Source of the DNA: an uncultured Raoultella sp.
GTDB taxonomy: Bacteria; Pseudomonadota; Gammaproteobacteria; Enterobacterales; Enterobacteriaceae
DNA: 64,000 bases
NCBI GenBank assembly: GCA_900759445.1
Contig: CAAEVH010000037.1
Location: forward strand, 69,758 to 133,757
Reading direction: 5' to 3'
Below, one piece after another: positions 39,190 to 49,524 of the stretch; within the stretch, counting starts at the first letter, position 1, and every line of letters starts with the position of its first letter. A program made the translations under genes and the position numbers. Below the pieces are notes generated by a model. It saw only the letters and a program-made list of their open reading frames with translations. It had not been told where the DNA came from and ran no database searches.

Positions 39190-39912
39190 TCAGGCGACGT
39201 GCTGCAGGAATTCGCGTAGACGCGGGCTCGGTGGGTTTTTCACCAGTACCTGCGGATCGCCATCTTCGGCGATACGCCCTTTGTCGATAAAGATCAGCCG
39301 CGATGCCACTTTCTCAGCAAAGCCGATCTCATGGGTAACGATGACCATCGTCATCCCTTCTTCCGCCAGATCCTGCATCACTTTCAGCACTTCGTGGCGC
39401 AGTTCCGGATCCAGTGCTGAAGTCGGTTCGTCAAACAGCATCATCTTGGGTTTTACCGCCAGGGCGCGAGCGATTGCCACGCGCTGCTGCTGGCCGCCGG
39501 AGAGCTCGGAAGGGTAGTGGTGCGCGCGTTCGGCGAGCCCCACTTTTTCCAGCAGATCTTTCGCCAGTTTTTCGGCGGCCTCTTTTTTAGCACCGCGCAC
39601 GCGTAACGGCCCGAACATGACATTCTCCAGCGCCGTCAGATGCGGGAACAGATAGAACTGTTGGAACACCATCCCGGCTTCCTGACGGATCAGGCGCTCG
39701 TCGACTTTCGGGTCATTAACCTTCAGACCATCGACGATCAGCTCGCCGCTGGTTATCTCTTCCAGTTTGTTAATACAGCGCAGCAGCGTCGATTTCCCGG
39801 AGCCAGACGGCCCGATAATCACCACAACTTCGCCTTTATTGATCTTCAGATCGATATCGTGCAGCACCTTGGTCGGGCCAAAGTGCTTGGAAACATTTTT
39901 AAATTCAATCAC
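39190..39912 (-). CDS. glnQ: Glutamine ABC transporter ATP-binding protein GlnQ
   Basis: 240 residues. Walker [10 protein letters not shown], signature [15 protein letters not shown], Walker [15 protein letters not shown] and H-loop VTHE are all intact. Energises high-affinity glutamine uptake with GlnP and GlnH. Overlaps glnP by four bases. Confidence 0.98.
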   Translation of the reverse strand: MIEFKNVSKHFGPTKVLHDIDLKINKGEVVVIIGPSGSGKSTLLRCINKLEEITSGELIVDGLKVNDPKVDERLIRQEAGMVFQQFYLFPHLTALENVMFGPLRVRGAKKEAAEKLAKDLLEKVGLAERAHHYPSELSGGQQQRVAIARALAVKPKMMLFDEPTSALDPELRHEVLKVMQDLAEEGMTMVIVTHEIGFAEKVASRLIFIDKGRIAEDGDPQVLVKNPPSPRLREFLQHVA

Positions 39913-40568
39913 AGGATTTTCATCCTTCTTTCAAGACGACGCAGAACAAAGCTCAACACCAGGGTGATGATCAGGTAAATCACGGCCACGGCGCTCCAGA
40001 TTTCCAGCGCGCGGAAGTTACCGGCAATAATCTCCTGACCCTGACGGGTCAGCTCGGCGACGCCGATGACGATAAAGAGTGAGGTATCTTTGATGCTAAT
40101 GATCCACTGATTACCCAGCGGCGGCAGCATGCGACGCAGCGCCAGCGGTAGAATCACGTGGCGGATGGTTTCACGACGGGACAGGCCAAGCGCCAGGCCA
40201 GCTTCACGGAAGCCCTTGTGAATTGAGAGTACCGCCCCGCGGGTAATTTCTGCGATATAGGCGCCGGAGTTGATCATGATGGTCACGACCGCCGCCGAGA
40301 AGGGATCAATGCGAAGATCATTGAATGCCATCGGCAGGGCGAAGTAGATAAACATGACCTGAACCACAATCGGGGTTCCGCGAATGATCTCGATAAAGAC
40401 TAACGCAATGTGGTTAGCAATCCAGCCGCCAAAGCAGCGGGCGAAACCGGCGACGAGGCCGATTATCAGGCCGCCAGCCAGGCCGAGGACGGAAATCCAC
40501 AGCGTCATTTTGGCGCCTTCCAGCAAAATTGGAATGGCAGGCCAGATGGCACTCCAGTCAAACTGCAT
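39909..40568 (-). CDS. glnP: Glutamine ABC transporter permease GlnP
   Basis: 219 residues, polar amino acid permease type with about five transmembrane helices and the cytoplasmic coupling motif [20 protein letters not shown] (EAA loop). Forms the membrane channel for glutamine import. Second gene of glnHPQ; 150 bp separate it from glnH. Confidence 0.97.
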   Translation of the reverse strand: MQFDWSAIWPAIPILLEGAKMTLWISVLGLAGGLIIGLVAGFARCFGGWIANHIALVFIEIIRGTPIVVQVMFIYFALPMAFNDLRIDPFSAAVVTIMINSGAYIAEITRGAVLSIHKGFREAGLALGLSRRETIRHVILPLALRRMLPPLGNQWIISIKDTSLFIVIGVAELTRQGQEIIAGNFRALEIWSAVAVIYLIITLVLSFVLRRLERRMKIL

Positions 40569-40718
40569 AGTTCGTTCCTGTTACCGTGTCGAAAAACAGA
40601 GGCGTGCCTCTGAGAAAAAATGACTCAGGTCTGCGGCAAAATGATACCCGGATAGTGGCCAGGGGCCCTGTCCGGGCGATCGGCATTCAGCAGACCTGTA
40701 AGCGATCAAGGCTGATTA

Positions 40719-41537
<819 letters not shown>

Positions 41538-41608
41538 TTACAACTTGTTGTTTTATAACAAACGAAGTCTATCCTGTTGCACGGTTTCGGTTATAGGTCA
41601 CGGCAAAT

Positions 41609-41636
41609 GCACCGCAATGGGGCGTCATTTTGGTGC
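41609..41636. promoter_or_regulatory. NtrC (NRI) binding sites of glnH
   Basis: GCACC-GCAAT-GGGGC (41609-41623) differs from the GCACC-N5-GGTGC palindrome in one base; an overlapping second site ends in GGTGC at 41632-41636 but has a poor left half. They lie about 75-100 bp upstream of the sigma-54 promoter, the normal enhancer position for nitrogen-limited activation. Confidence 0.7.
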
Positions 41637-41829
41637 GTCATAAACACGCCGAATAACAAGTGCATTTTTAACGCAAACACTGATGGTAAAACAATCTTGC
41701 TGTAACGATTGTGTGAGGTGATTATTACAATTGTTTTACTTTTGTACGTATTTTGCCCATTGTCGCGCACTGAAATGGTGCGGATGAATATCAGGGAAAA
41801 AATCAGGCGGCAGAGGTCAGGATAATCTG

Positions 41830-41858
41830 AAAAAAAAAACCGCCAGCCAGGCTGACGG
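41830..41858 (-). terminator. Rho-independent terminator of dps
   Basis: Minus strand: CCGTCAGC pairs with GCTGGCGG (one mismatch) and is followed by a run of ten T residues (plus-strand A run 41830-41839), 13 bp after the dps stop. Confidence 0.88.
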
Positions 41859-41871
41859 TGATTGTGCAGGA

Positions 41872-42396
<525 letters not shown>

Positions 42397-42580
42397 TTAT
42401 ACTCGTCATACATCAAATTTGAATCAAATGGAGCGCTTGTCCCCGGTAACTAATGGGACTAAGTATAGCAACGGATCGCAGTATGGGCAGGGCGGTTGTC
42501 CCTATTGGTTCGATAGTGCGGGGGGGTTGGCTATTTTGAAAAGGGCATGAAATTGCGTAAAAAGTCAGCGTGAGAGCGCG

Positions 42581-42612
42581 GTTCTGCACGAGGCGATTGC
42601 CTCGTGCAGAAC
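42581..42612 (-). terminator. Hairpin downstream of rhtA
   Basis: GTTCTGCACGAGGC (42581-42594) and GCCTCGTGCAGAAC (42599-42612) make a perfect 14-bp stem with a GATT loop, 12 bp beyond the rhtA stop. Little T-run on the minus strand (ACTTTTT begins about 20 bases later). Confidence 0.65.
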
Positions 42613-42624
42613 GGGTTACGTTGG

Positions 42625-43512
42625 CTAGCTGATATCCACTTTTTCGATTTTACTTTCCCGGCGCATTGTCAGCGTAGAGCCCATCGAGGCGAGGATAATC
42701 GCCCCGAGCGCCAGGGTTTGCGTAAAGGTCAGCGTCTCGCCCAGAAATATCATGCCCGATAGCGCGGCGAGCGCCGGCTCCATGCTCATCAGCGTGCCGA
42801 ATGTGCGGGTGGGCATACGGGTGAGGGCAATCATTTCCAGCGAGTAAGGCAGCGCCGTAGAGAGGACGGCGATGGCCAGTCCCAGCGGCAGCAGCGACCA
42901 CTGGAACAGCGTGTCGGTTGCCTGCAGCATGCCCAGCGGAACAAAGACCACGGCGGCAATAAGCGACCCCATTGCCACCGTTGCCGGACCGTGTTCTTCT
43001 CCGGCACGCTGGCCGGTCAGAATATAGACGGCCCAGCAGGCCCCGGCGCCCAGCGCCAGTAGCGCACCGGTCAGATCGACCTGCGCGACGTCTTGCCCCA
43101 GCGGCAGCAGAAACCACAGCCCGAGTACGGCGAGGATTACCCAGACGAAATCGAGCGGACGCCGCGAGCCAAACAGCGCCACCGCCAGCGGCCCGGTGAA
43201 CTCCAGCGCCACCGCAATCCCCAGCGGAATGCGCTGAATCGATAAGTAAAAGAGATAGTTCATTGCCCCCAACGCCAGACCATACAAGAGGAGCGGCAGG
43301 CGCTGCTCAGCGGTAAAGCGCAGGCGCCAGGGCTTGAAGATGATCACCAGAATCAAGGTGCCTAACGCCAGGCGCAGCGCGGTCACCCCGGGGGCGCCGA
43401 CCAACGGGAACAGCGATTTCGCCAGCGAAGCGCCGCTCTGGATAGAGACCATGGCGATTAAAATGACCAGTATCGGCAGCCATGCCGGTATTTTGCGGGA
43501 CGAGCCGGGCAT
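42625..43512 (-). CDS. rhtA: Threonine/homoserine exporter RhtA
   Basis: 295 residues with ten transmembrane helices of the EamA/DMT superfamily (two EamA repeats, second beginning near LTGALLALGAGACWAVYIL). Exports threonine, homoserine and related amino acids. Matches E. coli RhtA in length and position between dps and ompX. Confidence 0.96.
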   Translation of the reverse strand: MPGSSRKIPAWLPILVILIAMVSIQSGASLAKSLFPLVGAPGVTALRLALGTLILVIIFKPWRLRFTAEQRLPLLLYGLALGAMNYLFYLSIQRIPLGIAVALEFTGPLAVALFGSRRPLDFVWVILAVLGLWFLLPLGQDVAQVDLTGALLALGAGACWAVYILTGQRAGEEHGPATVAMGSLIAAVVFVPLGMLQATDTLFQWSLLPLGLAIAVLSTALPYSLEMIALTRMPTRTFGTLMSMEPALAALSGMIFLGETLTFTQTLALGAIILASMGSTLTMRRESKIEKVDIS

Positions 43513-43865
43513 CCTTTCTCCTGTCAGGGTTTGTCAAATGCGGTAAAGGTTCCAGTGTAAATGAATTACCTGGCTACGGTTTATCTATTGTTGAAAAAAA
43601 CGCGTTCGGGAGGCGTACAATGGGGCGAGACGCGAAGAGAAATTAACCTGTTGATTAGGATTAATCTGGATGCACGTGCGGGGCCTTATCGGCCTTAATA
43701 GTAGGGTATTCACCAAAAACGGTTGTTTTCCAGTTTGTTATAGAATTATGGAAACTTTTGGTTACATGAAAAGCTATGTTAGACAGTGTAAAGTCAAAAG
43801 AGTTTCCTGAAAGTTTTTGATATATTTAAGACTTAGGACTTATTAGAAACACATTTGAGGTGGTT
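43513..43865. promoter_or_regulatory. Divergent promoter region rhtA / ompX
   Basis: 353 bp, strongly AT-rich toward ompX. It must hold the promoters of both genes. AGGAC-AAACACATTTGAGG-type purine-rich sequence ends the ompX leader (ribosome site TGAGGTGG just before the ATG). A short GGCC/GGCC inverted repeat near 43680-43697 is the only structure seen; no regulator site assigned. Confidence 0.45.
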
Positions 43866-44375
43866 ATGAATAAAATTGCACGTTTTTCAGCACTGGCCGT
43901 TGTTCTGGCTGCATCCGTAGGTACCGCTTTCGCTGCAACTTCTACCGTTACCGGTGGTTATGCTCAGAGCGACATGCAGGGTGAAGCTAACAAAGCTGGC
44001 GGTTTCAACCTGAAGTACCGTTACGAGCAAGACAATAGCCCGCTGGGTGTTATCGGTTCTTTCACCTACACCGAAAAAGACCGTACTGAATCTGGCGTAT
44101 ACCAGAAAGGCCAGTACTACGGCATCACCGCAGGTCCGGCTTACCGTCTGAACGACTGGGCTAGCATCTACGGCGTAGTGGGTGTCGGTCACGGCAAATT
44201 CCAGGACAACAGCTACCCGAACAAGCACGACATGAGCGACTACGGTTTCTCTTACGGTGCAGGTATGCAGTTCAACCCGATCGAAAACGTTGCTCTGGAC
44301 TTCTCCTACGAGCAGTCTCGTATTCGTAACGTTGACGTTGGCACCTGGATCGCTGGCGTTGGTTACAGCTTCTAA
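43866..44375 (+). CDS. ompX: Outer membrane protein OmpX
   Basis: 169 residues: signal peptide ending AFA (about residue 23), mature start ATSTVTGGYAQSD, and an eight-stranded barrel with protruding extracellular strands, ending in a terminal Phe (WIAGVGYSF). Corresponds to OmpX of E. coli and the OmpK17 porin-like protein of Klebsiella. Start at 43866 (MNKIARFSALAVV) follows TGAGGTGGTT; an alternative start two codons earlier (43860) is disfavoured. Codon usage is strongly biased toward optimal codons, fitting a highly expressed gene. Confidence 0.97.
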   Translation: MNKIARFSALAVVLAASVGTAFAATSTVTGGYAQSDMQGEANKAGGFNLKYRYEQDNSPLGVIGSFTYTEKDRTESGVYQKGQYYGITAGPAYRLNDWASIYGVVGVGHGKFQDNSYPNKHDMSDYGFSYGAGMQFNPIENVALDFSYEQSRIRNVDVGTWIAGVGYSF

Positions 44376-44390
44376 TCGCTTCGGTGATAT

Positions 44391-44424
44391 AAAAAATCCG
44401 CCTCACTGGGGCGGATTTTTTTTT
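44391..44424 (+). terminator. Rho-independent terminator of ompX
   Basis: AAAAAATCCGCC pairs with GGCGGATTTTTT across a seven-base loop, followed by more T residues, 15 bp after the ompX stop. Confidence 0.93.
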
Positions 44425-44484
44425 GCCTGTAACGCGCGGCGTTCGCCCGGGTTAGCCGCCGCGGTTTCCCGGCGGCGGGCCCTG

Positions 44485-46062
44485 TTAGTGGGTGGTGAAC
44501 AGATCGGTACCCAGATGGGTATAGTCCACTTTCTGTAGCTGGAAGTTGGTGATATAGGCCGGCCCGGCGGCTTGTTCAGAGATGAAACGGTAGCGAGGCG
44601 TAATCTCGGCGGCGCGGATCCCGGTCCACTGGGAGAAGAACCCGAGGAAATCGTTGGCAGAGCGCCGTGCTTTAATCACTTTATGCGCTTTATCATCACT
44701 GGACATCACCATAAACGGCACCTGGAAATTCTGCTGGTACTTATCGTCGTGCGCCAGGTACTGCACCTCTTTACCGCGCTCTTTAAAGGCCAGACCGTGA
44801 TCGGAAAAATAGGTCATCGAGAAACTTTCGCCGGAATTCTGCAACTGATGATAGAGCTTGCCGAGCAGCGTATCGGTTTGCGTCATGCTGTAGAGGTAGC
44901 AGGAGGTCTCTTTCGATTGTACAAAGACAGTATATTTTCCCTTGGTACGATCGCAGGCCTGCGGGTGAGATCCCATCAGATGCAGGACGATCAGCTGCGG
45001 CTGGGTCCGCTGCACGGAGAGCACCTGCTCGGTTAGCTTCAACAGCTGCTCATCCTGAGTATTTTTGTTGGCCTCAAAGTCGCCATTTTTGAGAAACTGC
45101 ACCTCATCCGCACGCTTTGCGATGCTGGCTATCGCCGTATCGTATTCGCCGATTTGCCCTTGATTGGAAAACCACCATGTCTGGAAGCCGGCACGGTTCG
45201 CCAGCGTGACGAAGTTATCCTGGTATTGCGGCTTGCCGTCCACCACCCGGTTGAGCGTTAAGCCGAGAGATTTTTGCGTTGAACCGCTGGCGGAAATGTA
45301 GTCATTAAACAGATAGCCGTTGACTGAGCTGGCGAACGGCGTGTTGTCCCAGTGGCCGCCAAAAGCCCCAAGCGCATCGCGGCGCGCGCTCTCTCCGATG
45401 ACCACGACGTAAAGCTGATATTTGGGTTTGACCGCCAGCACATGCCAGCTGTCTTTCATATTGGCCAGCTGAGCCATCCGCGCCTGCTCGTCGAGCACTT
45501 CATTATTGTTGACCACCACGTCTTTCACGAAACGGAAGGCGGGATAGCCGGTATCAATCACTTTGAAGACGCCGCCCCAGGCCAGATTCTGCACCGGCTG
45601 CAGGAAGAAGATGCCGATGCTGAACAACAGCCCCAGCAGCTCCATTTTGCTCCACGGTTTACGCTCTTCCCTTTTACGACGTACGGCAATCACGCCCAGC
45701 GCAAAAATAAAGACCGCCAGCAGGTAGTTGTACCAGGGAAAGATGGTCAGAATTTCCGTGGACTCTTCGACGTTAGTGGCATGCAGCGCCAGCAGAGTGT
45801 TGAAGTTGGGGGCGCCATACGCCTGGCCAAACGGGTAATAGAAGGCGGCAAGCAGCGAGTAGCCTCCCGCCACGACTTTTTGCATCCGCGGGGCATGACG
45901 CCACAGCAGATGTAACACGCATGTAAATGCGACGGTGTAGAGCAGGCTAAATTCATAGCCAAGTGCGAGGTTAATCAGCAGAGACTGGAGAAAATAAAAT
46001 CCTGTCCACGGGTTAGGGACTAATCCGCGAGCGACCAGCGTTTCTTTCAGGGTGACATTCAT
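44485..46062 (-). CDS. opgE: Phosphoethanolamine transferase OpgE
   Basis: 525 residues; five N-terminal transmembrane helices, then a periplasmic sulfatase-like domain with VVIGESARRDALGAFGGH (catalytic Thr/Ser-type GES motif), SGSTQKSLG and YFSDHGLAFKERG. Adds phosphoethanolamine to osmoregulated periplasmic glucans. Same superfamily as EptA at 9330, so the window encodes two pEtN transferases with different acceptors. Confidence 0.95.
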   Translation of the reverse strand: MNVTLKETLVARGLVPNPWTGFYFLQSLLINLALGYEFSLLYTVAFTCVLHLLWRHAPRMQKVVAGGYSLLAAFYYPFGQAYGAPNFNTLLALHATNVEESTEILTIFPWYNYLLAVFIFALGVIAVRRKREERKPWSKMELLGLLFSIGIFFLQPVQNLAWGGVFKVIDTGYPAFRFVKDVVVNNNEVLDEQARMAQLANMKDSWHVLAVKPKYQLYVVVIGESARRDALGAFGGHWDNTPFASSVNGYLFNDYISASGSTQKSLGLTLNRVVDGKPQYQDNFVTLANRAGFQTWWFSNQGQIGEYDTAIASIAKRADEVQFLKNGDFEANKNTQDEQLLKLTEQVLSVQRTQPQLIVLHLMGSHPQACDRTKGKYTVFVQSKETSCYLYSMTQTDTLLGKLYHQLQNSGESFSMTYFSDHGLAFKERGKEVQYLAHDDKYQQNFQVPFMVMSSDDKAHKVIKARRSANDFLGFFSQWTGIRAAEITPRYRFISEQAAGPAYITNFQLQKVDYTHLGTDLFTTH

Positions 46063-46331
46063 AGTAATTAATCAAAAAGACGCCATGTGCATCCCCTGGC
46101 ATCAAGGGGTAAAACCTGCTGGACAGTGCCTGAAGAGGGTCTCTGCGAGCCGCAGTAGTGGCAGGGCTGACAAAAGATAGGGCTTGCAAATGATAAGGTC
46201 AACCGGACATAACGGATTGTTTTGAGAGAAAGCTTACAAAACTTGAAAAAAGCGGCGAGAACGTGGCGAAACGGGTCAGTTTGACAGGGTATTGTGACGG
46301 AAAAATGAAGCGGCGTACCGCGACGCCGCAT

Positions 46332-46457
46332 TTAGTGATGGGGTTTTTCCTGGCGATTCTTGCCGTTCATCATGTCGCACAGCATGTTAATCAGCATTAA
46401 GCGGACTTTAAAAGGAGAATGAGTAAACACGCGTAAGCACCTCTTGAATTCGTTCAT
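46332..46457 (-). CDS. mntS: Small manganese protein MntS
   Basis: 41 residues: MNEFKRCLRVFTHSPFKVRL followed by MLINMLCDMMNGKNRQEKPHH, very similar to the 42-residue E. coli MntS. It raises available intracellular Mn2+ (by affecting the MntP exporter) and is repressed by Mn-MntR. AGGAGGT lies five bases upstream of the ATG. The region overlaps the RybA small RNA locus of E. coli. Confidence 0.92.
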   Translation of the reverse strand: MNEFKRCLRVFTHSPFKVRLMLINMLCDMMNGKNRQEKPHH

Positions 46458-46510
46458 GGGACCTCCTGTAATTTCGCCCTTCGCTCCTTGAAGGATGTCT
46501 GTATTACATA

Positions 46511-46550
46511 CAGATATAGCACAGGCTATATTTTATAGCTATGGCTAAAA
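46511..46550. promoter_or_regulatory. MntR boxes between mntS and mntR
   Basis: ATATAGCACAGGCTATATTT followed directly by TTATAGCTATGGCTAAAA: two tandem copies of the ATAGC-N3/4-GCTAT MntR palindrome. In E. coli, Mn-MntR represses mntS from such a site. Two boxes in tandem may allow control of both divergent promoters. Confidence 0.75.
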
Positions 46551-46638
46551 CGTTAATTTTTTGTGCTACGGGCCCAATCATTTACAATGGGGATCTTTTG
46601 AGATGATGCTTGATGCGTCACACGTATGAGGAAGCACA

Positions 46639-47112
46639 ATGAACCGTCGCGCCGGAAGACCTATAACAAAAAAAGTGACGCAGCTTGTTAATGTTGAAGA
46701 ACACGTTGAGGGGTTTCGCCAGGTACGCGAAGCTCACCGCCGGGAGCTGATTGACGACTACGTCGAATTGATTTCAGATCTGATTCGCGAAGTGGGAGAG
46801 GCGCGTCAGGTTGATATGGCCGCGCGTCTGGGGGTCTCCCAGCCAACGGTGGCCAAAATGTTAAAACGCCTGGCCAGCGTCGGACTGATTGAGCAGATCC
46901 CATGGCGCGGGGTCTTTTTAACTCCGGAAGGCGAGAAGCTGGCGCATGAGAGCCGCGAACGCCACCAGATCGTCGAGAATTTCTTACTGGTTCTGGGCGT
47001 GAGTCCGGAGATAGCCCGTCGTGACGCGGAGGGGATGGAACATCACGTCAGTGAAGAGACGCTGGCGGCATTTAATCAGTTCACCCTTAAATACGGGCAG
47101 CAAGGAGAATGA
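46639..47112 (+). CDS. mntR: Manganese-responsive regulator MntR
   Basis: 157 residues, DtxR family. Winged helix about residues 35-95 ([24 protein letters not shown]) and a metal-binding dimerisation domain with [12 protein letters not shown]. Represses Mn import and mntS, activates mntP. The last bases overlap the ybiR start (ATGA). Confidence 0.96.
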   Translation: MNRRAGRPITKKVTQLVNVEEHVEGFRQVREAHRRELIDDYVELISDLIREVGEARQVDMAARLGVSQPTVAKMLKRLASVGLIEQIPWRGVFLTPEGEKLAHESRERHQIVENFLLVLGVSPEIARRDAEGMEHHVSEETLAAFNQFTLKYGQQGE

Positions 47113-48221
47113 ATCTTCCCTTTGTTCACTCCCTGGCTCGCGATCGTTTTCTGCATTTACTGTTGATCATCGCCTGCGGGTTAAGTTTCTTTGTCCCGTT
47201 TGCGCCCAAAAGCTGGCCCCAGGCTATCGACTGGCACACGATCATCACCCTGAGCGGCTTGATGCTGCTGACGAAAGGGATTGAACTGAGCGGCTACTTT
47301 GATGTGCTTGGCCGCAAAATGGCGCGTCGGTTTGCCACCGAGCGTCAGCTGGCCATTTTTATGGTCCTTGCGGCGGCGCTGCTCTCGACGTTTCTGACCA
47401 ATGATGTGGCGCTGTTTATCGTCGTACCGCTCACGCTGACGTTGAAAAAATGGTGCGCGATACCGGTTAACCGGCTGATTATTTTCGAGGCGCTGGCGGT
47501 CAACGCCGGATCCTTGTTAACACCTATCGGTAATCCTCAAAATATCCTGCTGTGGGGGCGATCCGGCCTCAGCTTCCTTGGGTTTATCGGGCAAATGCTG
47601 CCGCTGGCGGCGGCGATGATGTTGACGCTGCTGGTACTGTGCTGGTGCTGTTTCTCCGCCACCCGTCTGCACTTTCAAAGCGCGGACCGGGCGCCATCGT
47701 GGCAGCCGAAGCTGGTGTGGGGCTGTCTGGCGTTTTATCTGATCTTCCTGACGGCTTTGGAAATGAAGCTTGAACTGTGGGGGCTGGGGCTGATTATTCT
47801 CGGCTTTCTGCTGCTGGCGCGGGCGGTGATTATCCATGTGGACTGGTCGCTGCTGCTGGTGTTTATGGTGATGTTTATTGACGTTCATCTGTTGACGCAA
47901 CTTCCCGCGCTGCATCAGGTTTTAAGCGGGGTGGGCCAGCTTTCTGCCGGCGGCTTGTGGCTGTCGACGATTGGCCTGTCGCAGTTCATCAGTAACGTAC
48001 CGGCCACCATTCTACTGCTCAACTATGTTCCTCCTTCGACGCTGCTGGCCTGGGCGGTCAACGTCGGCGGCTTTGGCCTGCTTCCCGGCTCGCTGGCTAA
48101 TTTAATTGCCCTGCGTATGGCATCAGATCGCCGCATCTGGTGGCGCTTCCATCTTTACTCTCTGCCGCTGCTGCTGTGGGCGGCGCTGGTCGGCTACGCC
48201 TTGCTGCTATTCATCGCCTGA
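47109..48221 (+). CDS. ybiR: Putative anion transporter YbiR (ArsB/NhaD-type)
   Basis: 370 residues with about ten to eleven transmembrane helices and the family signature [18 protein letters not shown] segment ([13 protein letters not shown]). Belongs to the citrate/arsenite-type ion transporter superfamily. Co-transcribed with mntR (four-base overlap), so a link to manganese homeostasis is possible but unproven. Confidence 0.92.
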   Translation: MNLPFVHSLARDRFLHLLLIIACGLSFFVPFAPKSWPQAIDWHTIITLSGLMLLTKGIELSGYFDVLGRKMARRFATERQLAIFMVLAAALLSTFLTNDVALFIVVPLTLTLKKWCAIPVNRLIIFEALAVNAGSLLTPIGNPQNILLWGRSGLSFLGFIGQMLPLAAAMMLTLLVLCWCCFSATRLHFQSADRAPSWQPKLVWGCLAFYLIFLTALEMKLELWGLGLIILGFLLLARAVIIHVDWSLLLVFMVMFIDVHLLTQLPALHQVLSGVGQLSAGGLWLSTIGLSQFISNVPATILLLNYVPPSTLLAWAVNVGGFGLLPGSLANLIALRMASDRRIWWRFHLYSLPLLLWAALVGYALLLFIA

Positions 48222-48328
48222 TTTTCAGAGGATTGGGCAAGAAACAGACAGAATCACCCCATTCGCCGGTTCCGCCGCGGGCGTATAACGTTAACGCTGA
48301 GGTTTAATATCCTGATGAGGAGAGTCCA

Positions 48329-49369
48329 ATGCGTTATCAAAAACTCGGAAACACCGGTCTGTTTGTCTCCCGACTGTGCCTGGGCACCATGACCTTTGGC
48401 GGCGAAGGCGGCATGTGGGGCAAAATTGGTCAGTTGCGCCAGGCTGAGGCCGAACAGCTGGTGGGCAGTGCGCTGGATGCGGGCATTAACTTTATCGACA
48501 CCGCAGATGTCTATTCTGAAGGCCGTTCGGAAATGTTAACCGGCCAGGCGCTAAAAAACCTGAAGGTTCCGCGCGAGAACGTGGTGGTGGCTACCAAAGT
48601 CTTTGGCGAAACCGGTACGGCCGGCGTCAATTCCCGCGGCAGTTCGCGTTTTCATATCATGGAGAGCGTCAAAGAGAGTCTGCGACGGCTGCAGCTCGAT
48701 CACATCGATCTTTATCAGCTCCACGGTTTCGATCCGGCAACGCCCATCGAGGAGACGCTCTACGCGCTGGATAATCTGGTGCAGCAGGGACATGTTCGCT
48801 ACATCGGTGTGTCAAACTGGGCGGCCTGGCAAATCGTGAAAGCGCTGGGGATTTCCGCGCGTCTGGGGCTGTCGCGCTTCGCTTCCCTACAGGCTTACTA
48901 CACGATCGCCGGGCGCGATCTGGAGCGAGAGCTGATTCCGATGATGCAGAGTGAAGGGGTCGGTTTGATGGTCTGGAGTCCGCTGGCCGGCGGTCTGCTG
49001 AGCGGGAAATACGATCGTGAGGGTCAGACTGCCGAGGGCGGCCGCCGGCAGGCGTTTGATTTCCCGCCGGTAAATAAAGATCGCGCTTTCGACTGCATCG
49101 ATGTCATGCGCGTCATTGCGGAGGCCAAAGGTGTTTCGGTCGCGCAGATTGCTCTTGCCTGGCTGCTGCATCAGTCTGCGGTCAGCAGCGTGATTATCGG
49201 CGCCAAACGTCCCGAGCAGCTGGCGGACAACCTCGCCGCCGTCGATATTCAACTGAGCGAGGTGGAGCTGGCCCAGCTGGATGCCGTCAGCGCACTGCCG
49301 CGCGAATACCCCGGCTGGATGCTGGAGCGTCAGGGCGAATATCGCCGCGATCAGCTCGCACAGCAATAA
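48329..49369 (+). CDS. Aldo/keto reductase
   Basis: 346 residues, TIM barrel. The catalytic tetrad is visible as D in FIDTADVYSEG, Y four residues later, K in VVATKVFG and H in LYQLHGFD; the NADPH-binding region lies in the C-terminal third (IIGAKRPEQLADNL). GAGGAGAGTCC precedes the ATG. A clear terminator follows, so it is monocistronic, separate from the GH1 gene. Substrate cannot be told; related proteins reduce sugar or quinone-type carbonyls. Confidence 0.9.
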   Translation: MRYQKLGNTGLFVSRLCLGTMTFGGEGGMWGKIGQLRQAEAEQLVGSALDAGINFIDTADVYSEGRSEMLTGQALKNLKVPRENVVVATKVFGETGTAGVNSRGSSRFHIMESVKESLRRLQLDHIDLYQLHGFDPATPIEETLYALDNLVQQGHVRYIGVSNWAAWQIVKALGISARLGLSRFASLQAYYTIAGRDLERELIPMMQSEGVGLMVWSPLAGGLLSGKYDREGQTAEGGRRQAFDFPPVNKDRAFDCIDVMRVIAEAKGVSVAQIALAWLLHQSAVSSVIIGAKRPEQLADNLAAVDIQLSEVELAQLDAVSALPREYPGWMLERQGEYRRDQLAQQ

Positions 49370-49388
49370 ATACAGGTCGCTCTGTCTG

Positions 49389-49420
49389 GCCGGATCGGTG
49401 CCCCCGATCCGGCTTTTTTA
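49389..49420 (+). terminator. Rho-independent terminator of the aldo/keto reductase gene
   Basis: GCCGGATCGG (49389-49398) pairs with CCGATCCGGC (49404-49413), five-base loop, followed by TTTTTTA. Confidence 0.93.
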
Positions 49421-49475
49421 TTTGCTGCGCTCACAAAAAACGATCCTTTGTTTTGCCTGGGCGATGAATATCGTT

Positions 49476-49514
49476 TATATGACTAGTCATGAAATTTAAA
49501 TGACTAGTCATATA
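49476..49514. promoter_or_regulatory. Double operator for the GntR/HutC regulator
   Basis: Two copies of the perfect 12-bp palindrome ATGACTAGTCAT (49479-49490 and 49500-49511), centres 21 bp apart, inside a larger exact symmetry: TATATGACTAGTCAT, nine bases, ATGACTAGTCATATA. It overlaps the expected promoter, 11 bp before the GH1 start. TGACTAGTCA-like cores are typical of HutC-subfamily GntR regulators, and one is encoded two genes downstream. Confidence 0.82.
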
Positions 49515-49524
49515 GGGGCGTGAG

